Shown piece by piece: positions 54,400 to 63,200 of a DNA stretch of 64,000 bases. Positions within the stretch are counted from its first letter, which is position 1. Each line of letters opens with the position of its first letter. Source of the stretch: Mycoplasmatota bacterium (GTDB lineage Bacteria; Bacillota_I; Bacilli_A; RF39; UBA660); the NCBI GenBank assembly GCA_022771205.1, contig JALFCF010000007.1:1-64000 (forward strand), read 5' to 3'. The notes below the pieces were generated by a model. The model had not been told where the DNA came from, ran no database searches, and saw only the letters and a list, made by a program, of their open reading frames with translations. Both the position numbers and the translations under genes were made by a program.

Positions 54400-55181
54400 C
54401 ATTACATAACATAAAAGCAAATGATTGGGAGTTTTCTACGGTATTATCAAGTGAAGATATAATAGGGATAACAGGGGCAGACTATGAAGAGTTTTTAGAA
54501 ATATTAAGCTTAGAGAAATTGCCAGAAGGCAATATAAATATTAATGAAAACGAAGTAACTTCAGAAAATTATTTGGAATATTATCAACAAATTAGTTTTA
54601 TAAAAAAAGAATTTACAAAAATGAATTATTTAAATACTGTGAAAGAACATATGGATTATATAATTAACTACTATCATCTTCAAATTAAAAATATAGAAAA
54701 AAAAGAAAAAGACTCCTTAAAAATCGTAGGATTAGATGAAACACTATTAAATAGAAATATTACAACTCTTTCTAAATCAGAAAAAAAGAAAGTAGAATTA
54801 GCTATTGGTTTATTATCAAACCCAGATATTATTATTTTAGATGATCCATTTAGATTTTTAGATAACAAAAGTAGAAAAAGAATGATTATGGTTTTAAGAA
54901 AACTAAAAGAACAATTTCATAAGTTAATCATTATAGGAACTACAGATGAAGATGTTTTGTATCAATATACTGACAAGATGTTATTTTTGAAAAATAAAAG
55001 AATTTTCTTAGAGGTAGGAACAGAAGAGGGGTATGAAAGAGTTGATTATTTAAAAAGAAATGGTTTTGCAATCCCCGAAAGAGTTTTATTTACATATAAA
55101 GCTATAAAAAAGAAAAAAGTAAAAATAGAATATCATAAAGATATCAGAGATATAATAAAAGATGTATATAAGCATGTCTAA
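54390..55181 (+). CDS. Degenerate EcfA2-like ABC ATPase (lost Walker A)
   Basis: The 263-residue protein is the partner of the previous gene. The P-loop position reads GITGADYEEF (26-35), without the GKS/T needed for phosphate binding. The signature-like segment TTLSKSEKKKVELAIGLLSNPDI keeps the LS and charged helix, Walker B is IIILDDPFRFLD (Asp again for Glu), and the H-loop reads GTTDED, without His. Together with EcfA1-like it could form one non-hydrolytic composite site (Walker A of the first, signature of the second). Expected transport partners are absent nearby. It sits 15 nt before truA. Confidence 0.68.
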   Translation: MEIALHNIKANDWEFSTVLSSEDIIGITGADYEEFLEILSLEKLPEGNININENEVTSENYLEYYQQISFIKKEFTKMNYLNTVKEHMDYIINYYHLQIKNIEKKEKDSLKIVGLDETLLNRNITTLSKSEKKKVELAIGLLSNPDIIILDDPFRFLDNKSRKRMIMVLRKLKEQFHKLIIIGTTDEDVLYQYTDKMLFLKNKRIFLEVGTEEGYERVDYLKRNGFAIPERVLFTYKAIKKKKVKIEYHKDIRDIIKDVYKHV

Positions 55182-55196
55182 CTAATAGGAGGAAAT

Positions 55197-55937
55197 ATGA
55201 GGTTTTTAATTACACTGTCATATGATGGGACAAATTATAAAGGATATCAAAGTCAACCAGGTATGTATACTATACAAGAACAAATAGAAAAAGCATTAAC
55301 AAAAATAAACAATGGCAAAAAAACCACCTTTACATCTTCGGGTAGGACAGATAAAGGAGTACATGCCAAAATGCAATGCGGACATGCCGATTTAGATGTA
55401 AATATTACTGAATATAAATTAAAAAGAGCAATGAATAGCAATTTACCTGATGATATTCATATAATCAAAACCGAAATCGTTCCAAAAGAGTTCCATGCAA
55501 GATATAATGTAATTGAAAAGACTTATGAATACTATATAAATACAGGGGAATATAATCCATTACAACGAAATTATGTTTTTCAATATAACTATCATTTAAA
55601 TGTAGAAAAAATGAAAGAAGGAATAAAATATTTAGTAGGTGAACATGATTTTCGGTCTTTTGTAACCGAAAATAAAGAAAAGGAAAACTGTATAAGAACA
55701 ATTTCCACAGCAACTGTGGAAAAAGTAAATAATGATATTATTAAATTTACATTTACAGGAAATGGTTTTCTTCGATATCAGATAAGAAATATGGTAGGAA
55801 TATTAATTAAAGTAGGTGAAGAAAAAGAATTGCCTGAATATGTAGAAAAGTTTCTAAATAAAAAAGACAGATCAAAAGGTGGAAAAACAGCACCAGCAGA
55901 AGGATTATACTTGACGAGTATAAAATATAATATGTAA
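55197..55937 (+). CDS. truA: tRNA pseudouridine(38-40) synthase TruA
   Basis: It isomerises uridines 38-40 in the anticodon stem-loop. The 246-residue protein shows FLITLSYDGTNYKGYQSQPG, the catalytic Asp in SSGRTDKGVHAKMQ (near residue 53), the basic EKTYEYYINTG, and HDFRSFVTEN, with FTGNGFLRYQIRNMVGILIKVG in the C-terminal half. AGGAGG precedes the ATG. In many Firmicutes it follows ecfT; here it follows the degenerate ATPase pair directly. Confidence 0.94.
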   Translation: MRFLITLSYDGTNYKGYQSQPGMYTIQEQIEKALTKINNGKKTTFTSSGRTDKGVHAKMQCGHADLDVNITEYKLKRAMNSNLPDDIHIIKTEIVPKEFHARYNVIEKTYEYYINTGEYNPLQRNYVFQYNYHLNVEKMKEGIKYLVGEHDFRSFVTENKEKENCIRTISTATVEKVNNDIIKFTFTGNGFLRYQIRNMVGILIKVGEEKELPEYVEKFLNKKDRSKGGKTAPAEGLYLTSIKYNM

Positions 55938-55962
55938 ACATATCAATTAGATATGTTTTTTT
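55936..55962 (+). terminator. Terminator after truA
   Basis: AAACATATC (55936-55944) pairs with GATATGTTT (55950-55958), loop AATTA, then T residues. Confidence 0.82.
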
Positions 55963-55980
55963 GTTCAGATACTATTCAGA

Positions 55981-56009
55981 TTGACAAATTAAGCGTTTTA
56001 TGATATAAT
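55981..56009 (+). promoter_or_regulatory. Consensus sigma-A promoter for the 56044 gene
   Basis: Perfect TTGACA (55981-55986), 17-nt spacer, perfect TATAAT (56004-56009), then a GGGGGG Shine-Dalgarno. It is the best consensus promoter in the window and drives two unknown genes. Confidence 0.88.
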
Positions 56010-56043
56010 AAGCGCGTCTATTGAGTAAAAGGGGGGAATTGGA

Positions 56044-56976
56044 ATGGAAGCCGTAAAAGACTCCATCCAACAAAGATTAGACAAAATAAAATATAACTAC
56101 TTACTGTTTTTTCATCCAGAAAAAATAGAAATACCATTAAATATTTCAAAGGAAGAAAAAAATAAGTATATTAAGCAGATTTATCAAGATAAAGCAAATT
56201 TACACATAAAATTGGGAGCTAAAAGATTTCAAAAATTTGTAAAAAAATTCGACAAAGCAAAATTTAAATTTATAAAGCGTTATATAAAAGAAGAACGATT
56301 ATTAAGATGGTCAGATGCCATAGATGACTGCAAAGCAAAAAGAAAGTTGAAAAAGTCGAAGAGTGACCAAGAAAAGCAAAAAATTATTGAAACTTTGAAA
56401 CGGAGTAAAGTTTTAGTTAGAAAACAATTGAAAGAAGAAAGAACTATTAGCTATTTTTCAGGAGTTGACAAACGTATAGAATTATTTCCAGCATATTTAG
56501 AAAGAAATAAAAGGATTCATAAAAAATGTCTAAAAAGGAATGGAATAATTTTAGGAGCAAGCATTAGTTTAGGAATATTTGGAGTACCAATAGTTCCCTG
56601 GATTTTAGGGGGATATCAGGTAATAGCAGGATTTAAAAACTTTCAATGTATGAATGCTCAGGATTATTATTTAGCAATAATGAACAAAAGAAAATCAGTA
56701 ATTGTCAAAAAAAATTTAACAAAAATGCAAGAAACATATAATCAAAACAAAGAACTAATAAAAGGAATAAGTGAAGGAAAAGCGGAAGGTAAAGATTTAT
56801 ATACTAAAGATGGTATATTAGATAGTATAAATACAGTAGAAGGATTGCAACAATTAAAAGCAAGGCTAATAGCCGCTAAACAACAACAAGAAGAAATTAT
56901 AGAAAAAATGATAACACCATCAGAAAATCAGAATATGAGTAATGATGGAATAATAGTTAAAAATAGGGGGAAATAA
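56044..56976 (+). CDS. Hypothetical membrane-associated basic helical protein
   Basis: The 310-residue protein is strongly basic and helical in residues 1-155 (many Lys/Arg, no motif). A short hydrophobic segment follows (about 163-190, IILGASISLGIFGVPIVPWILGGY), then a soluble coiled-coil-like C-terminal part (about 205-300, LKARLIAAKQQQEEIIEKM). ATG 56044 is behind GGGGGG. No family recognised. The pair 56044/56981 lies between truA and rplM, where no such genes occur in the usual gene order, and is transcribed from the strongest promoter in the window. Confidence 0.6.
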   Translation: MEAVKDSIQQRLDKIKYNYLLFFHPEKIEIPLNISKEEKNKYIKQIYQDKANLHIKLGAKRFQKFVKKFDKAKFKFIKRYIKEERLLRWSDAIDDCKAKRKLKKSKSDQEKQKIIETLKRSKVLVRKQLKEERTISYFSGVDKRIELFPAYLERNKRIHKKCLKRNGIILGASISLGIFGVPIVPWILGGYQVIAGFKNFQCMNAQDYYLAIMNKRKSVIVKKNLTKMQETYNQNKELIKGISEGKAEGKDLYTKDGILDSINTVEGLQQLKARLIAAKQQQEEIIEKMITPSENQNMSNDGIIVKNRGK

Positions 56977-56980
56977 TATT

Positions 56981-57430
56981 ATGGGAATTTTTGAATCATC
57001 AACATTATCATTAACAAATCTAGAACCAACAACATGGACATTAAGTGGTAGTCAAGTTGAATTAACAACATCACTTGGAATTACAACAACAGCTGGAGCC
57101 ATTTATGCAATAGATGAAGATAAAGATGGCAATAAATATGTTAATCCGAAAAAATTGGCAATGTTACTAGGAGTAGGTCTTGGATCAACAACTCTTTCAT
57201 CTAGTATAAATCTTCAATCAGTTTTTGCGGAGGAATATCATACTCAAGCGGAGACAATGGGAATAACAGTAGAACAAGAACAAGCAGTAAATGAAACAAG
57301 AAATATAGAAGAATGGTTTGAATCATTATCAGACGAAGAACAATTGCAATTGCTATCCAGTATTGATGAAAAAAAGCAAGCGTTAGAAAAAGAACAAACA
57401 ATAGAAAAAGTAGCAACAAAACATTTATAA
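56981..57430 (+). CDS. Hypothetical protein with a DxDxDG calcium-loop-like motif
   Basis: The 149-residue protein begins with a Thr/Ser-rich segment (1-45), then IDEDKDGNKYVNPKKL (about 45-61), which fits the DxDxDG calcium-binding pattern of EF-hand or dockerin loops. A hydrophobic patch (AMLLGVGLGSTTL) and an acidic helical tail (WFESLSDEEQLQLLSSIDEKK) follow. No signal peptide at the N-terminus and no LPxTG is seen. It follows the previous gene by 4 nt with AGGGGG upstream, so both are one operon, ended by a terminator that overlaps the rplM promoter. No family recognised. Confidence 0.6.
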   Translation: MGIFESSTLSLTNLEPTTWTLSGSQVELTTSLGITTTAGAIYAIDEDKDGNKYVNPKKLAMLLGVGLGSTTLSSSINLQSVFAEEYHTQAETMGITVEQEQAVNETRNIEEWFESLSDEEQLQLLSSIDEKKQALEKEQTIEKVATKHL

Positions 57431-57435
57431 TAATG

Positions 57436-57466
57436 AAAAAAAGTATTGATTTTTAATACTTTTTTT
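57436..57466 (+). terminator. Terminator of the 56044-57430 operon
   Basis: AAAAAGTATT (57438-57447) pairs with AATACTTTTT (57455-57464), loop GATTTTT. The loop holds the -35 of the rplM promoter. Confidence 0.8.
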
Positions 57467-57474
57467 AGTATAAT
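57446..57474 (+). promoter_or_regulatory. Promoter of rplM-rpsI, embedded in the terminator
   Basis: TTGATT (57446-57451) lies in the loop of the upstream terminator; 17 nt later TATAAT (57469-57474). Confidence 0.72.
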
Positions 57475-57499
57475 CATAACTGGTACATTCGAAATATCC

Positions 57500-57540
57500 C
57501 CACATTAATTAGGTCCTGGGAAAACCTAATTGAAGGTAAA
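57500..57540 (+). ncRNA. L13-type ribosomal leader hairpin
   Basis: An 8-bp stem AATTAGGT (57507-57514) with ACCTAATT (57524-57531) and loop CCTGGGAAA, 22 nt before the rplM start. It is where Firmicutes carry the L13 leader used for autoregulation; I infer the same role here. Confidence 0.55.
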
Positions 57541-57552
57541 GGAGAGTAATTT

Positions 57553-57984
57553 ATGAAAAGCTATATGCAAAAGAAAGAAACAGTAGAACGTAAATGGTAC
57601 GTTATTGACGCTGAAGGAAAATCTTTAGGTCGCGTTGCTGCTTTAGCTGCAACATACTTACGTGGAAAACACAAACCAACATATACACCACATATTGACT
57701 GTGGAGATAACATCATTATTATCAATGCTGAAAAAGTAGCATTAACAGGAAATAAGTTAAACAACAAAATGTATTATAACCATTCACAATACTTAGGTGG
57801 TTTAAGAGAAAGAACTGCTAAAGAAATGATTGAAAAATATCCAGTTGAAATGGTAGAAAGAGCTGTAAAAGGAATGCTACCACATAACAGATTAGGTAGA
57901 CAAATGTATAAGAAATTATTCGTATATACAGGAAGCGAGCACAAGCATGAGGCACAAAAGCCAGAAATGCTTGAAATGAAATAG
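57553..57984 (+). CDS. rplM: Ribosomal protein L13
   Basis: The 143-residue L13 is an early 50S assembly protein. It shows [55 protein letters not shown], then [19 protein letters not shown] and [43 protein letters not shown] precedes the ATG. It is cotranscribed with rpsI. Confidence 0.96.
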   Translation: MKSYMQKKETVERKWYVIDAEGKSLGRVAALAATYLRGKHKPTYTPHIDCGDNIIIINAEKVALTGNKLNNKMYYNHSQYLGGLRERTAKEMIEKYPVEMVERAVKGMLPHNRLGRQMYKKLFVYTGSEHKHEAQKPEMLEMK

Positions 57985-57997
57985 GAGGGTTTAAGTT

Positions 57998-58423
57998 ATG
58001 GCAAAAGAAAAGAAAAATAGATATTATGGAACTGGTCATAGAAAGACTAGTATTGCTAAAGTTACTTTAACTCCAGGAACTGGAAAAATCACTGTAAATG
58101 GTAGAGATGTAAATGAATATTTCCCATCTGAAATTTGTGTAATGGATTTAAGTCAACCACTAGAGTTAACAAATACTAAAGAAATGTTTGATGTTACTGC
58201 TACAGTAAGAGGTGGAGGATATACTGGACAAACTGGTGCTATCCGTCATGGTATTACAAAAGCATTATTAGAATATGATTCAACAACTCCAGCTGATTCA
58301 GAAAATAGTTTTAGAAAAGTATTAAAAGCTGCTGGGTTTATTACAAGAGATCCTCGTAAGAAAGAACGTAAGAAACCAGGATTGAAAAAAGCACGTCGTG
58401 CTCCACAATTCTCAAAACGTTAA
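57998..58423 (+). CDS. rpsI: Ribosomal protein S9
   Basis: The 141-residue S9 reaches the P site with its C-terminal tail. It shows [62 protein letters not shown] and the terminal [27 protein letters not shown], ending in the universally conserved SKR. AGGAGGG precedes the ATG. Confidence 0.96.
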   Translation: MAKEKKNRYYGTGHRKTSIAKVTLTPGTGKITVNGRDVNEYFPSEICVMDLSQPLELTNTKEMFDVTATVRGGGYTGQTGAIRHGITKALLEYDSTTPADSENSFRKVLKAAGFITRDPRKKERKKPGLKKARRAPQFSKR

Positions 58424-58436
58424 TTTATACTGTTTC

Positions 58437-58463
58437 AAAAGCATCGAAAGATGCTTTTTTTTT
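58437..58463 (+). terminator. Terminator after rpsI
   Basis: AAAAGCATC pairs with GATGCTTTT around GAAA, then nine T. Confidence 0.88.
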
Positions 58464-58477
58464 ACTTTCATGTATAA

Positions 58478-58510
58478 AATAAAAACTATTTCTCTTAAGA
58501 AATAGTTTTT
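58478..58510 (-). terminator. Terminator of the ZIP transporter gene
   Basis: AGAAATAGTTTTT (58498-58510) pairs with AAAAACTATTTCT (58481-58493), with the T-tract on the minus-strand side. It starts inside the gene. Confidence 0.72.
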
Positions 58511-59321
58511 ATCCTAATGCAACATCTAAAATCATCATAACAGAAAAACCAATCAAAGTGAATAAAGCCATTACGTCCTTCTTTTTATTACTTTGACTTT
58601 CTGGAATTAATTCTTCTACTACCACATATATCATAGCACCAGCTGCAAAAGATAATAAAAATGGTAACAATGTTTGAATTTTTAAAACTAAAATCGCTCC
58701 AACAATAGCAGCAATAGGTTCTACAGCTCCACTTAATTGTCCAAAGAAAAACGCTTTTTTTCTCGAAAATCCTTCTCTTCTAAGAGGAAGGCTAACAGCA
58801 CTACCCTCAGGAAAGTTTTGAAGACCAATTCCAAGAGCTAAAGTAAGAGCAGAAGCAAGAGAAGAACCTTCTATGCTGTAAGCAAGAGAGCCAAATGCTA
58901 CTCCAACAACCAATCCCTCGGGTATGTTATGAAGAGTGATGGAAAAAACCAACATTAAACATCTTTTTAATTTACCAGAAGTAGAAGTATCCATTTTGTT
59001 AACCATTTTTTGATGGACAAAATCATAAAGTTTATCTCCTGTAAATAACAGTAATCCTCCACTAAAAAAGCCACAAAACACTACTAACCAAGAAATCATA
59101 TTCATATTATTTGCCATTTCAATTGCTGGGCTAAGTAAGGACCAAAACGAAGCTGCTATCATAACACCAGCAGAAAATCCTAGCAAAGCATCCATAATTC
59201 CTTTTTTTACTTCTTTAAAGAAAAAAACAATAGAAGCACCAAGTAATGTTATAAGCCAAGTAAAAAGAGTAGCAAAAAGGGCTTGGAAAACAGGTGATAA
59301 ACTGAAAAACCAACCAATCAT
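58509..59321 (-). CDS. ZIP-family divalent metal transporter (GufA-like)
   Basis: The 270-residue protein has eight predicted TM helices and the ZIP binuclear metal site: LHNIPEGLVVG in TM4 (near residue 125) and LQNFPEGSAVS in TM5 (near 163), with the His of the second motif being Asn-Gln (QNFPEG), as is common in GufA-like members. A Gly/Ser-Lys-rich loop between TM3 and TM4 is the usual variable region. It probably imports zinc or other divalent cations. The start has only a modest GGTGAG. Transcribed alone on the minus strand. Confidence 0.88.
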   Translation of the reverse strand: MIGWFFSLSPVFQALFATLFTWLITLLGASIVFFFKEVKKGIMDALLGFSAGVMIAASFWSLLSPAIEMANNMNMISWLVVFCGFFSGGLLLFTGDKLYDFVHQKMVNKMDTSTSGKLKRCLMLVFSITLHNIPEGLVVGVAFGSLAYSIEGSSLASALTLALGIGLQNFPEGSAVSLPLRREGFSRKKAFFFGQLSGAVEPIAAIVGAILVLKIQTLLPFLLSFAAGAMIYVVVEELIPESQSNKKKDVMALFTLIGFSVMMILDVALG

Positions 59322-59405
59322 TATATCTCACCAATATAATGTATTCTATTTTTTATATCTAGTATAGGCAAAAGACCAAATAGCATATAATTAGTAGGTG
59401 ATTAG

Positions 59406-60089
59406 ATGTTAAAAAAGAAATATAAATCGTTATTATGGATTGTCTTTTTCTCCCTTATGACTTCCCTTCAAATGATCTCTGCTCAAACCCTTCCCTTACA
59501 AGATACAATTATCATGGTTGATGCTGGACATGGTGGAAGAGATAGTGGTACTTATTATGGAAGTATTTTAGAAAAAGACATCAATTTAACAATTGCAAAA
59601 CAACTAGAGAAGGTTTTAACTAAACAAGGAGCAATAGTTTATATGACAAGAAAAAGAGATATTGATTTGTCATCAATATATGATTCTGCCAAAAAAAGAG
59701 GAGATTTATATAGAAGACTATTGATGATAAAAGATAAAAATTGTGACTTATATTTATCTATCCATATTAATTGGTATGATGACACTTCCCTAAAAGGAGC
59801 AGAAGTTTTATATAATCCTATTAATAAAGATAATAAAAAAATAGCAACATTTATTATGAACAGATTTAGACAAGATTTAGAAAGTGATAGAAACATCAAA
59901 ATAACAGATTTATATATGTACAAAAATACAACAATACCTGGGGTATTAATTGAATGTGGATATCTATCAAATTTTGAAGAGAGAAAAAAATTGCAAGAGA
60001 TAAAATATCAAAAGAAATTAGCTAGTACCATAGCTAAGGGAGTAGTAGATTATTTAAAAGCAGATAAAAAAATAAAATATATAATGTAA
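59406..60089 (+). CDS. cwlD: N-acetylmuramoyl-L-alanine amidase, CwlD-like
   Basis: The 227-residue Amidase_3 enzyme has an N-terminal hydrophobic segment (about 8-27) that anchors or exports it. It has the zinc motif DAGHGGRDSG (His), catalytic/zinc Glu in LEKDINL, SIHINWYDD (His) and a C-terminal IECGYLSNFEE (Glu). It lacks SPOR, SH3 or LysM repeats. Size and architecture match sporulation CwlD, which trims cortex muramic acid for muramic-delta-lactam formation; spo0A in this window fits. The start ATG at 59406 follows AGGTGAT. A general-housekeeping amidase remains possible. Confidence 0.8.
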   Translation: MLKKKYKSLLWIVFFSLMTSLQMISAQTLPLQDTIIMVDAGHGGRDSGTYYGSILEKDINLTIAKQLEKVLTKQGAIVYMTRKRDIDLSSIYDSAKKRGDLYRRLLMIKDKNCDLYLSIHINWYDDTSLKGAEVLYNPINKDNKKIATFIMNRFRQDLESDRNIKITDLYMYKNTTIPGVLIECGYLSNFEERKKLQEIKYQKKLASTIAKGVVDYLKADKKIKYIM

Positions 60090-60204
60090 TAATTAGCACA
60101 CTTCACTTACAGCATACGAAAAGGATTAAATAAATATTGTAAAAGAATAAAAAAAAAGATATAATTAAAATAGAATAAAAAGATAGAGTAAGGTTGGTGA
60201 TAAA

Positions 60205-63200
60205 GTGATTGTTAGACTGATAAAGAAAACAAAAATCTATAATTTTACTTTGCCAACAAAGATATCTGGAAATTATTGGATTACAGATAACGACTATTTA
60301 GGAAACGTACGAAATTTAATCAATGTAGAAGAATATAATGGACAATGGAAAATAAAAAGTGACTTTGAAACCAAAATTATGTCTGGAGATAAAGAAATAG
60401 AATCAGCTATTTTAAAGGACTATAGCTTATTTTTCTTAAAAATAAATACAGATAATGAATATGTATTTTTATATTGTTCTCCAACCATAGATGAAAATGT
60501 TAAATGGTTACATTTGAAAACAGAGGGAGAAATTATTATAGGTAATGATTCTAAAGCCCATATTAGCTATAACTATCCATTAGTTTCAAAACAACATGCA
60601 AGGTTGATTTATCGTCAAGGAAGATGGGTTGTACAAGATTTAAGCAGTAAGTATGGGACATATGCCAATAATATTGCGATAGGTACAAAAACTCTAGAAT
60701 ACGGTGATATAATTTTCATCATGGGATTAAAAATAATAGTTATGAAAGATTCAATCATAGTAAATAATATAGGTAATTTTTTGAAGTTTGATATGAATAC
60801 TTTTGAGATGCAATATCCAATTAGTCAAGAACAGATAGAAGTTGATAATCCTGATGAAGAAGGAATCGAATTTTTTAAAGAAGATGATTATTTTTTTAGA
60901 GCACCAAGGTTTAAAACAATGATAGAACCTGTAAATATAAAAATTGATCCCCCTCCTAATAAATTAGAAGAAGATAAAACCCCATTAATATATACAGTAG
61001 GACCTATGATGACTATGGCAATGATGTCAGTTTCAATGGGATATTCTGCTTTAGTAGGTGTGATTGATGGAACTAGGGATTTATCTACAGCCATGCCAAC
61101 ACTAATTATGTCTTTTGCAATGTTAATGACAATGTTATTATGGCCTATTTTACAAAAGAGATACCAAAGAAAGCAGAGAAAGAAAAAAGAAAAACTGCGT
61201 CAAGAAAAATACGCACAATATATTGAAGAAAAACGTAAATTAATAGACACAGAAATGAAGAAACAACGTCAGATTTTGATTGATAACTATGTACCTTTAA
61301 ATGTAACTAAGGATGTTATTATTAGTAAAAAGAGGAATCTTTGGGAAAGAGAAATTGAACAGGCCGATTTTTTAGATTTACGCTTAGGAATGGGAAATGC
61401 AGAATTGCAAGGAAATCTTAGCTTTCCCGAAGAACATTTCTCTTTACAAGATGATAATCTATTACAAGAAGTATATAAATTAGGAGCAGAATCGCATACA
61501 TTAGAAAATGTACCGATTTCATTGTCTTTTATTAAAAATAGAGTGACAGCCATCATTGGTATGGCAGATACTAAACAATCATTTATAGAAGGATTAATCT
61601 TACAAATGATTGCTTATCATAGTTATGAAGATTTAAAAATAGTACTTTTGACGAATGAAAAAAATGAATCTACATGGGACTATTTAAAGATATTACCTCA
61701 TTGCTGGAGTAATGATAAACAAACACGCTATTTTGCAACAAACTTAGATGAAGCAAAAGAAATATCTCTAGTGTTAGAACAAGAAATTCAAGCAAGAAAA
61801 TATAAAGACAATAATGGAAAAAGAGAGTTAAACACTTTAGATTATACAAAATACAAGCCATATTATATGATTATTACAGATGATTATAAAATGGTTCGTG
61901 ATATTGAATTAGTAAAAGATGTTTGTGGATTAGAATTAAATATTGGATTTAGTTTAATAGTTATTAGTCCACGTCTTGTAAATATTCCAAATGAATGTAA
62001 AACTTTTATTAGTATTGGAGATAAAAAGTCTGGAGTATTTGAAAATGAGTTAGTATCAAATAAACAAAAAGAATTTGTAGCCGACTTTGATCAGGGACTA
62101 AATATCTATGAATGTTGTAAAATATTAGCAAATATTCCAATTGATATATCAAAGGAAAATCAGAGTTTGCCTGGAAGTTTAAGTTTTCTTGAAATGTATA
62201 ATGTTGGTATGATTGAACAGTTAAACATTTTAAATCGTTGGAAATCAAATGATCCAACTAAATCTTTAGCTGCTCCAGTAGGAGTAGATAAGCACCAAGA
62301 GTTATTTAAATTGGATTTACACGAAAAGTTTTATGGTCCACATGGTTTAATCGCCGGTATGACAGGTTCAGGAAAATCAGAGTTTATTATTTCCTATATT
62401 TTATCAATGGCTTTAAATTATCATCCATATGAAGTATCATTTGTATTAATTGACTATAAAGGTGGAGGATTAACTGGAGCTTTTGAGAATAAAGAAACGG
62501 GAATGAAACTTCCTCATTTAGCAGGAACAATTACTAACTTAGATACGATTGAAATGAATCGGTCTTTAGCTTCTATTCAAAGTGAGTTAAGAAAAAGACA
62601 AAGAATGTTCAACGCAGCAAGAGATAGTTTAAATGAAAGTACAATAGACATATATAAATATCAATCGCTTTATAGAAAAGGCTTGGTAAAAGAGCCTATA
62701 TCACATCTATTCATTATTAGTGATGAGTTTGCAGAATTAAAAGACCAACGTCCAGAATTTATGGATCAATTAATTTCAACTGCTCGTATTGGACGTTCAT
62801 TAGGTGTACATCTTATTTTAGCAACTCAAAAACCTGCTGGTGTTGTTAATGATCAAATTTGGTCAAACTCTAAATTTAGGGTTTGCTTAAAAGTTCAAGA
62901 CAAATCAGATAGTATGGATATGATTAAATGTCCAGATGCAGCATCTTTAAAAAATCCAGGAAGGTTTTATTTACAAGTGGGATATAATGAATTATTTGCT
63001 TTAGGACAAGCTGCATGGGCTGGAGCACAATATTATCCAACAGAAAAAAGAAAAAAGAAAGTAGATCAATCAGTAAATTTCCTAGATAATGTGGGAAATT
63101 ATATAAAAACTTTTGATACTAAACAAAAAGATGTTTATATAGAATCAAAAGGAGAAGAAATAACTAATATTGTTAATTATATTGTTCAAACTGCGAAAGA

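Noticed and set aside
54390-55181. Treating the second EcfA-like gene as an ordinary pseudogene
   Set aside because: The frame is fully open for 263 codons with good coding pattern and overlap coupling; motif loss matches its partner, which suggests selection rather than decay.
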